From Desulfobacter sp. (lineage in GTDB: Bacteria; Desulfobacterota; Desulfobacteria; Desulfobacterales; Desulfobacteraceae): a stretch of 64,000 nt of DNA. The notes below the pieces were generated by a model, which ran no database searches, was not told the origin of the DNA, and saw nothing but the letters and a program-made list of their open reading frames with translations. Of the stretch, positions 52,455 to 61,850 are shown one piece after another (the first letter of the stretch is position 1; each line of letters begins with the position of its first letter). The stretch is taken from the NCBI GenBank assembly GCA_028768525.1, contig CP054837.1, positions 2,575,001-2,639,000 on the forward strand. Direction: 5' to 3'. Made by a program: the position numbers and the translations under genes.

Positions 52455-53417
52455 ATGAAAAATGTAATATCACTCATTGTCAAACGATGTGCCGCAAGCC
52501 TGTTTACCCTCCTTATCATCTCTGTCATCATTTTTATCGGTGTGGAGGTACTGCCGGGGGATGTTGCGGAAACCGTTTTGGGGCAATCGGCCACCTCTGA
52601 AACAGTAGAGGCCTTCAGAAAAGAACTCAAACTGGACCTCCCCGCCCATGTCCGATACGGATCATGGCTGAATGATTTTATTCACGGGGATTTCGGCACA
52701 TCTCTTTCAAACGGCAGGCCGGTTGCCGACCTTATCGGCTGGCGGTTGGGCAATACGCTTTTTCTGGCCCTGGCCACATCCGCCATTGCCATTCCCCTGG
52801 CCATACTTTTGGGAATGACCGCCGCCTTTTACAGGAATTCTCTTTTTGATAAAATCATATCCGTAACCACCCTGTCATTTATCTCTTTCCCTGAATTTTT
52901 TATCGCCTATATTTTCATCAGCCTCTTGTCGGTAAAGCTCAATATATTTCCCAGCCTGGCCGTCATTGACCCTAAAATGGGGCTGGCCACACGGCTGTAC
53001 ACCATCCTTTTGCCCGCCCTGACACTGACCTGCGTGGTAACGGCCCACATGATGCGACAGACACGGGCAGCCATCATCAACGTATTGGCCAGTGCCTATA
53101 TTGAAATGGCCGAACTCAAAGGCATCAACCGATTGAGGATTATCATCCACCACGCCTTTCCCAACTCCCTTTCCCCTGTAATCAATGTCATTGCCCTGAA
53201 CATGGCCTATCTGGTGGTCGGGGTGGTCATCGTGGAGGTGGTGTTTGTCTATCCGGGCCTGGGACAGCTTTTAGTCGATTCCGTTGCTAAAAGGGATCTG
53301 CCGGTGGTTCAGGCATCGGGACTTATTTTCTCAATGGTTTATATATTTCTCAATCTTTTTGCAGATATCCTGTCCATGCTTTCCAACCCAAGATTAAGGC
53401 AATCCGCCATCCAGTGA
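52455..53417 (+). CDS. ABC importer permease (DppB/NikB-like)
   Basis: The 320-residue inner-membrane permease has about six helices. It carries the DppB-type N-terminus (RCAASLFTLLIISVIIF) and the LPGDVAE-to-LGL segment. The cytoplasmic EAA loop is in the ELKGINRLRIIIHHAFPNSL region (shortened: YIEMAELKGI, HHAFPNSL). It forms a heterodimer with the next permease for uptake of peptides, nickel or a related solute. The start MKNVISLIV is preferred; an upstream in-frame ATG would lie between the -35 and -10 of the operon's promoter. Confidence 0.9.
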   Translation: MKNVISLIVKRCAASLFTLLIISVIIFIGVEVLPGDVAETVLGQSATSETVEAFRKELKLDLPAHVRYGSWLNDFIHGDFGTSLSNGRPVADLIGWRLGNTLFLALATSAIAIPLAILLGMTAAFYRNSLFDKIISVTTLSFISFPEFFIAYIFISLLSVKLNIFPSLAVIDPKMGLATRLYTILLPALTLTCVVTAHMMRQTRAAIINVLASAYIEMAELKGINRLRIIIHHAFPNSLSPVINVIALNMAYLVVGVVIVEVVFVYPGLGQLLVDSVAKRDLPVVQASGLIFSMVYIFLNLFADILSMLSNPRLRQSAIQ

Positions 53418-53427
53418 GGTCCGTCCT

Positions 53428-54246
53428 GTGTTAAAATTATTAAAAAGCGCCCCGCTTTCCGCCCGAATAGGTATGTGCATCGTCGCCTTCAATATCATTG
53501 TGGCTGTTTTTGCCCCTTTTGCGGCACCCTTTGGTGAAACCGACATCGTCGGTGAAGTCTGGGAACCCTTTTCCACCCAATTCTACCTGGGAACCGATCA
53601 TATCGGAAGGGACCTGTTCACAAGGATGTTATACGGAGCCCGGAATACCATTGCCCTTGCATTTGCAACAACCATGCTTTCATTTGTATTCGGTTCGCTG
53701 CTGGGCTTCATCGCCGCCATAAAGGGCGGATGGATTGACCAGGCGATAAGCCGGACAATTGATATTATCATGGCGTTTCCCACATTAATTTTTGCCCTGA
53801 TGATCTTATCTGTACTGGGCTCGTCCATACCGGTGCTGATTTTCACCATTGCCCTGCTGGACGCCACCCGGGTGTACCGGCTTTCACGGGCCGTGGCCAT
53901 GGATATAGAAGTGATGGACTTTGTGGAAGCGGCCCGGCTGAGGGGGGAAGGGACCTGGTGGATCATGACCCAGGAAATCCTGCCCAATGCCCTGCCGCCG
54001 CTGGTGGCGGAATTCGGCCTCAGATTCTGTTTTGTTTTTTTATTCATCGCCTCATTAAGTTTTCTGGGCCTGGGGATTCAACCGCCCTATGCGGATTGGG
54101 GCGGCATGGTCCGGGAAAATGCAGGGGCCATCACCTTTGGTATTTTTATCCCGCTGATCCCGGCAGCGGCCATTGCATTTTTAACGGTGGGGGTCAATCT
54201 GATTGTAGACTGGTTTCTCCATCTCTCCAGCGGGCTTAATGATTAA
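53428..54246 (+). CDS. ABC importer permease (DppC/NikC-like)
   Basis: The 272-residue permease has the DppC pattern: short N-terminal helix, GTDHIGRDLFTRMLYGARN motif, and EAA loop AARLRGEGTWWIMTQEILPN. Late SFLGLGIQPPYADWG completes it. It begins with GTG ten bases after the stop of the DppB-like gene, with GAGG upstream. It works with that protein as the membrane channel. Confidence 0.92.
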   Translation: MLKLLKSAPLSARIGMCIVAFNIIVAVFAPFAAPFGETDIVGEVWEPFSTQFYLGTDHIGRDLFTRMLYGARNTIALAFATTMLSFVFGSLLGFIAAIKGGWIDQAISRTIDIIMAFPTLIFALMILSVLGSSIPVLIFTIALLDATRVYRLSRAVAMDIEVMDFVEAARLRGEGTWWIMTQEILPNALPPLVAEFGLRFCFVFLFIASLSFLGLGIQPPYADWGGMVRENAGAITFGIFIPLIPAAAIAFLTVGVNLIVDWFLHLSSGLND

Positions 54247-54290
54247 GACGGCCGGCAATGTGAGTACACATTTAATATTGAGGATCATCC

Positions 54291-55907
54291 ATGGACAAGC
54301 TGCTTGAAATAAAAAACCTTAGGATTGAAGGATTCTATGAAGGGCAATGGCAACCCATTGTCAGAAATATTAACCTGAATCTGAAACGGGGGGAGGTGCT
54401 GGGCCTCATCGGAGAATCCGGTGCGGGCAAGTCCACCATCGGCCTGGCCGCCATGGGGTACACCCGGCAGGGGTGCCGGCTGGCTTCAGGCGCCATTAAT
54501 CTTGAAGGAGAAGAACTTTTCGGCGCCTCCAAGGAGAGCCTGCGCACCATCCGGGGATCCAAGATTGCCTATGTGGCCCAGAGTGCGGCCGCCTCCTTCA
54601 ACCCCTCCCACAGGATCATCCGCCAATATGCCGAGGCCCCGGTCCACCACGGGCTGATGGGATATAATGAAGCCCAGAAGGAAGCCGTTGAAATTTACCG
54701 CCGCCTCTTCCTGCCGAATCCTGAAAAAATAGGATTCCGCTATCCCCACGAACTGTCCGGGGGCCAGCTTCAGCGGGCCATGGTGGCCATGTCCATGTCC
54801 TGCAAACCGGATATCATCGTATTTGACGAACCCACCACCGCACTGGATGTCACCACCCAGATCGAAGTGCTGGCGGCAGTCAAAGAAATTACGGAAAAAA
54901 TGAACAAGGCGGCCCTTTACATCACCCATGATCTCGCCGTTGTGGCCCAGGTGGCTCACAGGATCATGGTCCTGCGGAACGGCCGGCTGGTTGAAGAGGG
55001 GGAAACCCGCGCCTTGATCCAATCACCTAAAGAAAAATACACCCGCCAATTGCTGAATGTCAGGCAGCTGAGAGAGGAAAAAGAGGCCTGCGAACGCACC
55101 GACGCCTTACTCAGGGTCAAAGGGGTGACCGCCACATATACGGGCCGGACCAATGTGCTCGAAAATATTGATCTTACCGTCCGGGAAGGAAAAACCGTTG
55201 CACTGGTGGGCGAATCCGGCAGCGGTAAAAGTACCCTGGCAAGGGTCATCACCGGACTTCTGCCCGCCACCGCCGGCGAGATCGAATTTTTAGGGAAACG
55301 CCTCCCCAGGGAACTGGCCAGCCGTAAAAAAGAGGATTTGCGGAAAATGCAGATGGTTTATCAGATGCCGGATACGGCATTGAACCCGAGGCACACCGTA
55401 AAAAAAGTCATCGGACGCCCCCTTGCATTCTATTTCGGCCTCAAAGGGAAGGCGGCTGAGGCAAGAATCCGCGAACTTCTGGAAAAGATAGAACTGGATC
55501 CCGACCTTTACATGGACCGCCTGACCACCGAGCTGTCCGGCGGAGAGAAGCAGAGAGTCTGCATTGCCCGGGCCCTGGCCGCCGAGCCGGACCTGATCAT
55601 CTGCGATGAAGTCACCTCCGCTTTGGACCAACTGGTTGCCGAAGGCATACTGGACCTTCTCCAGGATCTGCAGAATAAGACAAATGTTTCCTATTTGTTC
55701 ATCACCCATGATCTGGCTACGGTTAAGGCCATTGCAGACAAGATTGTCATCATGCTTAAAGGCCGGATCATCGAACAGGGGGAAAAGAAAAAGGTGCTGG
55801 CACCGCCCCACCACGAATACACGGACAAACTTCTGGCCTCGGTGCCCAAAATGGATCCGGACTGGCTGGATAATCTTCTGGAAGAACGTTCCGCCTCATT
55901 TATTTAA
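54291..55907 (+). CDS. Fused ABC importer ATPase (DppD-DppF-like)
   Basis: The 538-residue protein has two complete ABC ATPase halves. The first has Walker A GESGAGKST (41-49) and signature LSGGQLQRAM. The second has Walker A GESGSGKST (307-315) and signature LSGGEKQRVC. Q-loops, Walker B (FDEPTTALD and CDEVTSALD) and switch His residues are present in both. In Dpp/Opp/Nik systems the two ATPases are usually separate genes, so a fused form is a compact variant. It energises the two permeases encoded just upstream. Confidence 0.93.
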   Translation: MDKLLEIKNLRIEGFYEGQWQPIVRNINLNLKRGEVLGLIGESGAGKSTIGLAAMGYTRQGCRLASGAINLEGEELFGASKESLRTIRGSKIAYVAQSAAASFNPSHRIIRQYAEAPVHHGLMGYNEAQKEAVEIYRRLFLPNPEKIGFRYPHELSGGQLQRAMVAMSMSCKPDIIVFDEPTTALDVTTQIEVLAAVKEITEKMNKAALYITHDLAVVAQVAHRIMVLRNGRLVEEGETRALIQSPKEKYTRQLLNVRQLREEKEACERTDALLRVKGVTATYTGRTNVLENIDLTVREGKTVALVGESGSGKSTLARVITGLLPATAGEIEFLGKRLPRELASRKKEDLRKMQMVYQMPDTALNPRHTVKKVIGRPLAFYFGLKGKAAEARIRELLEKIELDPDLYMDRLTTELSGGEKQRVCIARALAAEPDLIICDEVTSALDQLVAEGILDLLQDLQNKTNVSYLFITHDLATVKAIADKIVIMLKGRIIEQGEKKKVLAPPHHEYTDKLLASVPKMDPDWLDNLLEERSASFI

Positions 55908-55932
55908 GCGCTATAGACCAAGGAGAATAAAT

Positions 55933-57519
55933 ATGCAGGACCTAAACAAATTCACCCAAATGTTTGAACAAAAAAAGATCACCCGGCGCCAGTTTGTCAC
56001 CCAATTATCCGCCCTGGGCATTTCTGCGGCACTGATACCGTCATTTTTATCCGGAAAGGCCTTGGCCGCAGTCCCCAAACAGGGGGGGCATTTTAAAATG
56101 GGCATGGGCGGCGGCCACACCACAGACACCCTGAACACGGCCCTGTTAGCCGACCAGGTTGAAATGAGTACGGATTACGCCCTGCGGAACAACCTGGTGG
56201 AAGTCGACCGGAATGGCCATGCCGTTCCGGAACTGGCCGAAAGCTGGGATGTCACCCCGGATGCGATCCACTGGACCTTTAAACTGAGAAAAGATGTTGA
56301 ATTCCACAACGGGAAAACCATGGATTCAGATGATGTGATCTTTTCCATCCGCCACCACATGGGCAAGGATTCCAAGTCAGGGGCCAAGGGCGTTCTGGAA
56401 CAAATCCAGGATATCAAAAAAGATGGAAAGGATACGGTGGTCTTTACCCTTAAAAGCGGGAATGCCGATTTCCCCTATGTATTAAACGACTACCACCTGA
56501 CCATTGTACCGGCAGGCACCGCCGGAGAGGAATGGGAAAAGGGCATCGGTACGGGCGGCTATATTCTGGAGGTCTGGGAGCCCGGGGTTAAAACCCTGTT
56601 GAAGCGGAACCCTAATTATTTTAAATCCGGCAGGGCCCATTTCGATTCCGTTGAAATCATTACCATTGCCGATGCCAATGCCCGGACAAACGCCCTGAGG
56701 ACCGGCCAGATTGATTATATGAACCGGGTTGAACTCAAGACCGCCCATCTGTTCAAACGGACCCCCGGCGTAAATGTCCTCAGGGTGGACGGCGGATTTC
56801 ACTACACCCTTCCCATGCACACGGATGTGGCGCCCTTCAATAACAATGACGTCCGGCTGGCACTCAAGTATGCCATTGACCGGGAGGCCATGGTAAAAAA
56901 TGTGCTGAGGGGCTACGGTTCCGTCGGCAACGACCACCCCATATCAAAACTTAATAAATACCATGCCTCGGATATTCCCCAGCGGCAGTATGACCCTGAC
57001 AAGGCAAAATTTCACCTGAAAAAAGCAGGGCTTTCAACCAATGCATTTGATCTGTATACCTCCGAACTCAGCGGATTCATGGATCAGGCAACCCTGTTCA
57101 GCGAAAGCGCCAAAAAGGCAGGCATCGCCATTCATATCAAAAAAGAGCCGGAAGACGGCTATTGGAGCAATGTCTGGCTTAAGAAGCCCTTCTGCAACTG
57201 CTACTGGGGGGCCCGTCCCACGGCGGACATGGTGTTTTCCGTGGCCTATTCCGGGGATGCAAAATGGAATGACACCCATTTGAAAAACCAACGGTTCGAC
57301 CATCTTCTGTCAGAGGCCAGATCTGAACTGGATGAAGCAAAACGCAAAGCCATGTACAGGGAATGCCAGCAGATCGTCAGAGACGAAGGGGGTACCATTG
57401 TTCCGCTGTTCAAAGACTATGTCGAAGCCGCCGCAAAAAAAGTAAAGCACGAGCCGCTTTCCGGCCTTTGGGAGACCGATTCCCACAGAGCCATTGAAAG
57501 ATGGTGGTTTGACGCCTGA
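55933..57519 (+). CDS. ABC importer substrate-binding protein (family 5), Tat-type signal
   Basis: The 528-residue periplasmic protein has a twin-arginine-type signal (KKITRRQFVTQLSALG ... ALAA) and the family 5 fold. Marks are AESWDVTPDAIHWTFKLRKDVEFHNG (shortened: ESWDVTPDA, FHNGK), GTGGYILEVWEPG and the late DEAKRKAMYRECQQIV segment. Such proteins bind dipeptides, oligopeptides, nickel or opines. A Tat signal suggests it folds in the cytoplasm, perhaps with a cofactor. The start has AAGGAG six bases upstream; an upstream frame shadowing the ATPase gene was rejected. It is the last gene of the importer operon. Confidence 0.92.
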   Translation: MQDLNKFTQMFEQKKITRRQFVTQLSALGISAALIPSFLSGKALAAVPKQGGHFKMGMGGGHTTDTLNTALLADQVEMSTDYALRNNLVEVDRNGHAVPELAESWDVTPDAIHWTFKLRKDVEFHNGKTMDSDDVIFSIRHHMGKDSKSGAKGVLEQIQDIKKDGKDTVVFTLKSGNADFPYVLNDYHLTIVPAGTAGEEWEKGIGTGGYILEVWEPGVKTLLKRNPNYFKSGRAHFDSVEIITIADANARTNALRTGQIDYMNRVELKTAHLFKRTPGVNVLRVDGGFHYTLPMHTDVAPFNNNDVRLALKYAIDREAMVKNVLRGYGSVGNDHPISKLNKYHASDIPQRQYDPDKAKFHLKKAGLSTNAFDLYTSELSGFMDQATLFSESAKKAGIAIHIKKEPEDGYWSNVWLKKPFCNCYWGARPTADMVFSVAYSGDAKWNDTHLKNQRFDHLLSEARSELDEAKRKAMYRECQQIVRDEGGTIVPLFKDYVEAAAKKVKHEPLSGLWETDSHRAIERWWFDA

Positions 57520-57534
57520 TTTCCATATTGGCAA

Positions 57535-57572
57535 CCGGCCAGGGAAACGCCAACGGGTGCCTTCCCGGCCGG
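57535..57572 (+). terminator. GC-rich stem-loop after the importer operon
   Basis: CCGGCC-A-GGGAA and TTCCC-GGCCGG form a strong stem with a one-base bulge, 16 bases after the substrate-binding protein stop. There is no clear U-tract, so it may be an mRNA-stabilising hairpin or a Rho-independent terminator of weak type. Confidence 0.5.
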
Positions 57573-57666
57573 CCCGCACAAAATCGCCCAATAAAAATAC
57601 AGTTTTTCCAATTCGTAAATAATGATATAAAATGAACTTTAACATCAACAAGAATGGAAAGAGTTC

Positions 57667-58176
57667 ATGCCACAAAAAACATTGAATGAGGAACGTTGTC
57701 AGAACCTGTTGATATCAATCAGAAAAATCATTCAGGCCGTTGATATCCACTCCAGAAAACTTAACAAAAAATTTGGTATGACAGGACCGCAGCTCATTGT
57801 TCTCCATGAGATTTCCTTAAACGGCCAGATTTCTATCACCCCATTGTCCCGGGCAACCAGTTTAAGCCAGGCAACGGTTACCGATATTACAAAACGGCTC
57901 GAAACCAGGGGGTATATCGCCCGGAAAAAGAGAGAGGACGACAAAAGGGCTGTCAGCTTATTCCTCACGGACAAAGGAAAAGAAATTATAAAAAACCTGC
58001 CGCCACTGCTGCAGGAAACATTCACCGACCGGTTTTCAAAACTCGAAAATTGGGAACAATTGATGATCATGAGCGCCTTTGAACGTGTTGTGAGCCTGAT
58101 GGCTGCCGAAGAGATCGAAGCCTCCCCGATTTTGGTGACCGGCCCCATTCAGAATACACCTCCCGCCACCCCCTAA
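57667..58176 (+). CDS. MarR-family regulator
   Basis: The 169-residue protein has the MarR winged helix: TGPQLIVLHEISLNGQISIT, SRATSLSQATVTDITKRLETRG, and wing RKKREDDKRAVSLFLT. The TGPQL/LSQATVTDI pattern resembles the EctR/CosR group. It lies behind the importer operon with its own AT-rich upstream region (-10-like TATAAA at 57626-57631) and might control that operon. The C-terminal tail after the DNA-binding core is unusual and Pro-rich. Confidence 0.87.
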   Translation: MPQKTLNEERCQNLLISIRKIIQAVDIHSRKLNKKFGMTGPQLIVLHEISLNGQISITPLSRATSLSQATVTDITKRLETRGYIARKKREDDKRAVSLFLTDKGKEIIKNLPPLLQETFTDRFSKLENWEQLMIMSAFERVVSLMAAEEIEASPILVTGPIQNTPPATP

Positions 58177-58272
58177 ATCGATCCTGCTGCGCCCGCCCAA
58201 TCCCTTTTAATTCCTGGGAAACCCTATGCCAAGGTACCAGGATCAATTTTGGTCAAATGATCATTATTTTTC

Positions 58273-58301
58273 TTGACATGCCCCGGGAGAAGAAATATGG
58301 T
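58273..58301 (+). promoter_or_regulatory. Promoter of the DtxR-type regulator gene
   Basis: TTGACA and TATGGT are separated by 17 bases, an excellent sigma-70 promoter, 126 bases before the start codon. A TTTGGTCAAATGATCA stretch just upstream, rich in TCA/TGA half-sites, could be an operator. Confidence 0.6.
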
Positions 58302-58426
58302 TTAATCAAAAGCGTATAACCATGCCATATCCAGCCCCCTGGAACCGGCGGTAGGGCGGTTAAAATGGACTGAATAAGCTTCCAGAAGACCCGCACAAAC
58401 CGGAATAAGAAAAATGGAGATTCAAT

Positions 58427-58813
58427 GTGACAAAAGAACTTGAACTTTCCGAAAGCCTTGAAGACTATCTTGAAACCATACTGGAACTGCAGGTTACAAA
58501 TACCGTTGCCCGGTCAAAAGACATTGCCGCAAAACTGGATATAAAAAGGGGATCCGTCACCGGGATGCTCAAAAAACTGGAGGCCCGGAACTTAATTAAT
58601 TATGAACCCTACGGATTCGTTACGCTCACCCCTGAAGGGGAAAAAATCGCAAAAGAAATCACAACCCGCCATAACGTGTTCAAGCATTTTCTATTTAAAT
58701 ATGTGGAATTAGATGAAACCGCCGCAGATGAAACCGCATGCAGAATGGAACATGCCATGAGCCATGCCACCTTTACGAAATTCAAGGCCTTTGTTAAACA
58801 ACTGGATGCCTGA
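58427..58813 (+). CDS. DtxR/MntR-family metal-dependent regulator
   Basis: The 128-residue protein has an N-terminal winged helix (SESLEDYLETILELQ, then VARSKDIAAKLDIKRGSVTGMLKKLEARN, shortened: SKDIAAKLDI) and a dimerisation part with the metal-site residues (CRMEHAMSH). It would sense iron or manganese. It starts with GTG after GGAG. No transporter gene is next to it, so its regulon is elsewhere or is unknown. Confidence 0.87.
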   Translation: MTKELELSESLEDYLETILELQVTNTVARSKDIAAKLDIKRGSVTGMLKKLEARNLINYEPYGFVTLTPEGEKIAKEITTRHNVFKHFLFKYVELDETAADETACRMEHAMSHATFTKFKAFVKQLDA

Positions 58814-58985
58814 ACCGCCGGGCCTCTCCTTGAACGGGACCGGACCAGCCAGTACCGATATGCTCTCCCCCCTGGCCATAATAATTACCAAAACTAATAT
58901 TGTATAAAAAACATTAATTTTACTTCTCAGGCAGTTTGATCTATCTTTCCGGGAAATTAATAAACACTAACAATAAGGAAAAACA

Positions 58986-59597
58986 ATGCTGCCGGTTTAT
59001 ATTCAGGGAATGGGAACAGGGGCGGGACTGATTATTGCCATCGGGGCGCAGAACGCCTTTGTCCTGAGCCAGGGGGTCAGAAAGAACCATTATCTGGTGA
59101 TCCCTTTGATCTGCGCCCTCTGTGATGCGGTGCTCATCGGCGCCGGTGTGACGGGCATGGGACGCCTGCTTGAGTCCAGTCCGCTGTTTTCAAAAATCGC
59201 AGGGATCGGCGGAGCCGCCTTTCTCTTTCTCTACGGGGCCAGGGCCTTTGCCTCGGCAGCCAGGGGGAGCAGCCTTGACACCAACAGTTCCGGGGCCACC
59301 TCATTGAAGGCGGTCGTCCTGACCACCCTTGCCGTCACCCTGCTCAACCCCCATGTCTACATCGACACGGTGCTGCTGCTGGGAAGCATTGCCGGCCAGT
59401 TCCAGGCCCCGGGGCACCTTGTCTTCGGGGCGGGGGCAGTTACCGCATCCTTTTTATGGTTTTTTACCCTGAGTATCGGGGCCGGATTTCTGGCCCCCTT
59501 GTTTCAAAAAAGAATGTCCTGGCGGATTCTGGATTCCTGCGTGGGATTCATCATGTGGGCCATTGCCCTTTCACTGGCCCGGGGACTGGCCGCCTGA
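58986..59597 (+). CDS. LysE/ArgO-family amino-acid exporter
   Basis: The 203-residue inner-membrane protein has the LysE/ArgO signatures GAQNAFVLSQG near the N-terminus and VTLLNPHVYIDTVLLLGS in the middle, with six predicted helices. It exports basic amino acids such as arginine or lysine. The start ATG follows AAGGA. An ArgP-like regulator, the classical controller of argO, is encoded in the same window at 49300. It ends with a 27-base overlap with the convergent pqiC-like gene. Confidence 0.9.
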   Translation: MLPVYIQGMGTGAGLIIAIGAQNAFVLSQGVRKNHYLVIPLICALCDAVLIGAGVTGMGRLLESSPLFSKIAGIGGAAFLFLYGARAFASAARGSSLDTNSSGATSLKAVVLTTLAVTLLNPHVYIDTVLLLGSIAGQFQAPGHLVFGAGAVTASFLWFFTLSIGAGFLAPLFQKRMSWRILDSCVGFIMWAIALSLARGLAA

Positions 59598-60197
59598 TGC
59601 GGCCCGGATAAGGCCATGGGCAATATCGTCTCCCATTAATTCCACAGCCCGGCCCTGGGCGGCAACATAGGCCCCCACCCCATCCCCGGCCACAGCCTGG
59701 GAATGGGCAAACTTCCGGTTAAGGCAGGAGCGATCCCTTTCCACATCCTTAATATGCCACAGGGCTTCAAAAATCGCGTTGTTTCCCCGGTATTCAAACC
59801 GGAGAAGGGTCACATCCACCCGGAACCGGGGCCGCCTGGACCTTTCCCAGGGATAGAGTACCACCCTTGGGGTGTGAAGCCGGGCGGACAGATACCCCAG
59901 CAAAGACTCCCGGACCTGCCGGCTTAGGGGGGAAGCCCAGCGGTGGAATTCATTGATACGGATCCCGTTTTCACCGCTCCCCGTCACAATTTCGGGGCGG
60001 TCCAGGTATCCCGGAAGCGCCACGGAGCCGATGCCCACGGAAAAGTCCTCACCAGCTTCCAGGGTTTCATTCCAGCTCCCCGGCCCTTCCAGCCGGTAAA
60101 AGGAGGACCGGGGAGAGACCCCGCCGCAACCGGCCATCCCCATGAGACAGACGGCCAGGCAGATGGGCCCCAGCCCCCGTGCCAAAAACGATTTCAT
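59571..60197 (-). CDS. pqiC: PqiC-like outer-membrane lipoprotein
   Basis: The 208-residue lipoprotein has a signal ending in GMAGC. Its mature part matches the PqiC/YmbA ABC-type transport auxiliary family (SFYRLEGPG, then VGIGSVALPGYLDRPEIV, RINEFHRWASPL). In the Pqi complex it sits at the outer membrane and helps the PqiB tunnel move lipids. Its start overlaps the PqiB stop as TAATG. Confidence 0.85.
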   Translation of the reverse strand: MKSFLARGLGPICLAVCLMGMAGCGGVSPRSSFYRLEGPGSWNETLEAGEDFSVGIGSVALPGYLDRPEIVTGSGENGIRINEFHRWASPLSRQVRESLLGYLSARLHTPRVVLYPWERSRRPRFRVDVTLLRFEYRGNNAIFEALWHIKDVERDRSCLNRKFAHSQAVAGDGVGAYVAAQGRAVELMGDDIAHGLIRAASGGQSPGQ

Positions 60198-61849
60198 TAT
60201 TGACCTTCCTTTCCCCTGAGCAGGGATTCCGGATGTTGTTCCAATTCTTCGGCAAGGGCCCTCACCGCCTTTGCCGCTTCAGCCAGTTCCGCCAGGGTCC
60301 GCTGAAGATCGGCCACCACGGCGGCATCCTTTGCCAGGACCCCGCCCACCCCGTCCAGGGTCTGCCGGGCCTGGACCAGGGCCGGGGGCAGTTCCGAGGA
60401 AAGGCTGTCCGCCAGGATGCCGATCTTTTGAAGGGCCAGATTAAAGGAGTTGACCGCACCGGTGGTATCCCCGGACCCCGCCAGGGCGGTGACGGTATCC
60501 CCGGCTTTTTTAACACTTTGGACCGCCCCGATGAGTTGACGGCTTATTTCAGCCACGGGAAGCTTCTCAAGCTTTACCAGCACTGCAGAAAGGTGGCTGG
60601 TCAGGGCCTCCAGGGATCCCGCCACAGTGGGTATTTCCAGAATATCCCCGTGGTCAAGAATTTGGGCCGGCGCCGCGTTTTCAAAGAAGTCCAGGGCCAG
60701 GTAAAGCTTACCCGTCAGCAGGTTGCCCGTTCTCAGCTGCCCCCGCATCCCGTGGCGGACAAGTATCTCCAGGATATCCTCTGCCTCCGGCATTTCTTTG
60801 CCCGGGGAGACCTGGGCCAGCCGTTCCTCTTCTATTTCAATGCGCACAGGCACCAGCACCTGGTTCTTTTTCGAATCGAATTCAATACTGATATCAGCCA
60901 CCCGCCCCACCACAAAGCCCCTGAACTCCACAGGCGCCCCGATGTCCAGCCCTCGGACGGAATGGGAAAATTTAAGCAGATAGGGTATTTTCCGGGAAAA
61001 TTGTTTGGCCATGGCCGCCTCCCGGGAGGAATGCAGGGAGAACACTGTGCCTGCAGGCACAGGCGGACCGGGTGTTTCTGCATCCGGGTTGGCCAGCACG
61101 ATCCCGCCCAGCAGGATGGAGACCAGGGATTCTGTATTTATTTTCAGGCCGTTGGCTCCCAGGTCCATATCCAGCCCCGATGCAGACCAGAACCGGGATG
61201 CCCGGGTGACCATCCCATCGTGGGGGGCGTTGATAAAGACCTGGACATCAACCCCTTTCCCGCCGGTTTCAAGACCGTATCCCGTCACCTGCCCCACCTT
61301 CACCCCCCTGAAATAAACCGGTGATCCGTAATCCAGGGAATCCAGTTCCCCGGCCTTCAGGGTAAAAAGAGATCCCCGGGAATCCCGGGTGACCAGGGGG
61401 GGGATTTCCAGCCCTTTAAACTCGCTTTTGGGCCGTCCTTCCCGGCCCGGTTCAATGGCAATATACGCCCCTGAGAGCAGGGTGCTCAACCCACTCACCG
61501 TGGTGCCCGAAAGCCGGGGCCGGACCACCCAGAACCGGGTCTGGTCGGTGAGGTAGCCTTCGGCCTCCCGGTCCAGGTCCACGGTGACCCGGACACCGTT
61601 GAGCCCGGGGGTAAGGCGGACGGCCCTGACCTTGCCCATATCCACGTCCTTGTATTTCACCCGGGTCTTTCCGGCCTCAATCCCCTCTGCCGACTCAAAA
61701 CTGATCACAGCCACCGGGCCTTTTTCCTTAACGGCCTTGTACACCAGGCCGGCACCGACCACCAGGGCCACAATGGGCACAATCCACACCAGGGAAATCT
61801 CTTTTTTCCGGCTCACGGCCGCCCTGGGAAGGGAGGAACTCTCTTTCAT
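60197..61849 (-). CDS. pqiB: PqiB-like MCE protein
   Basis: The 550-residue protein has an N-terminal membrane anchor (LVWIVPIVALVVGAGLVY) and three MCE (MlaD) domains. These begin near GPVAVISFESAEGI, SLFTLKAGELDSLDYG and IPYLLKFSHSVRGLDIG. A long helical C-terminus follows. This is the PqiB layout: a periplasm-spanning tunnel that carries lipids between the membranes. The start is one base after the PqiA stop, with AAGGA upstream. Confidence 0.9.
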   Translation of the reverse strand: MKESSSLPRAAVSRKKEISLVWIVPIVALVVGAGLVYKAVKEKGPVAVISFESAEGIEAGKTRVKYKDVDMGKVRAVRLTPGLNGVRVTVDLDREAEGYLTDQTRFWVVRPRLSGTTVSGLSTLLSGAYIAIEPGREGRPKSEFKGLEIPPLVTRDSRGSLFTLKAGELDSLDYGSPVYFRGVKVGQVTGYGLETGGKGVDVQVFINAPHDGMVTRASRFWSASGLDMDLGANGLKINTESLVSILLGGIVLANPDAETPGPPVPAGTVFSLHSSREAAMAKQFSRKIPYLLKFSHSVRGLDIGAPVEFRGFVVGRVADISIEFDSKKNQVLVPVRIEIEEERLAQVSPGKEMPEAEDILEILVRHGMRGQLRTGNLLTGKLYLALDFFENAAPAQILDHGDILEIPTVAGSLEALTSHLSAVLVKLEKLPVAEISRQLIGAVQSVKKAGDTVTALAGSGDTTGAVNSFNLALQKIGILADSLSSELPPALVQARQTLDGVGGVLAKDAAVVADLQRTLAELAEAAKAVRALAEELEQHPESLLRGKEGQ

Positions 61850-61850
61850 C

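Noticed and set aside
55606..55932. An upstream extension of the substrate-binding protein
   Set aside because: The extension shadows the ATPase gene in another frame; the Tat signal starts at 55933 with AAGGAG.
60179..61324. A 381-codon frame opposite pqiB
   Set aside because: The pqiB protein has three clear MCE domains; the antisense frame is a GC artefact.
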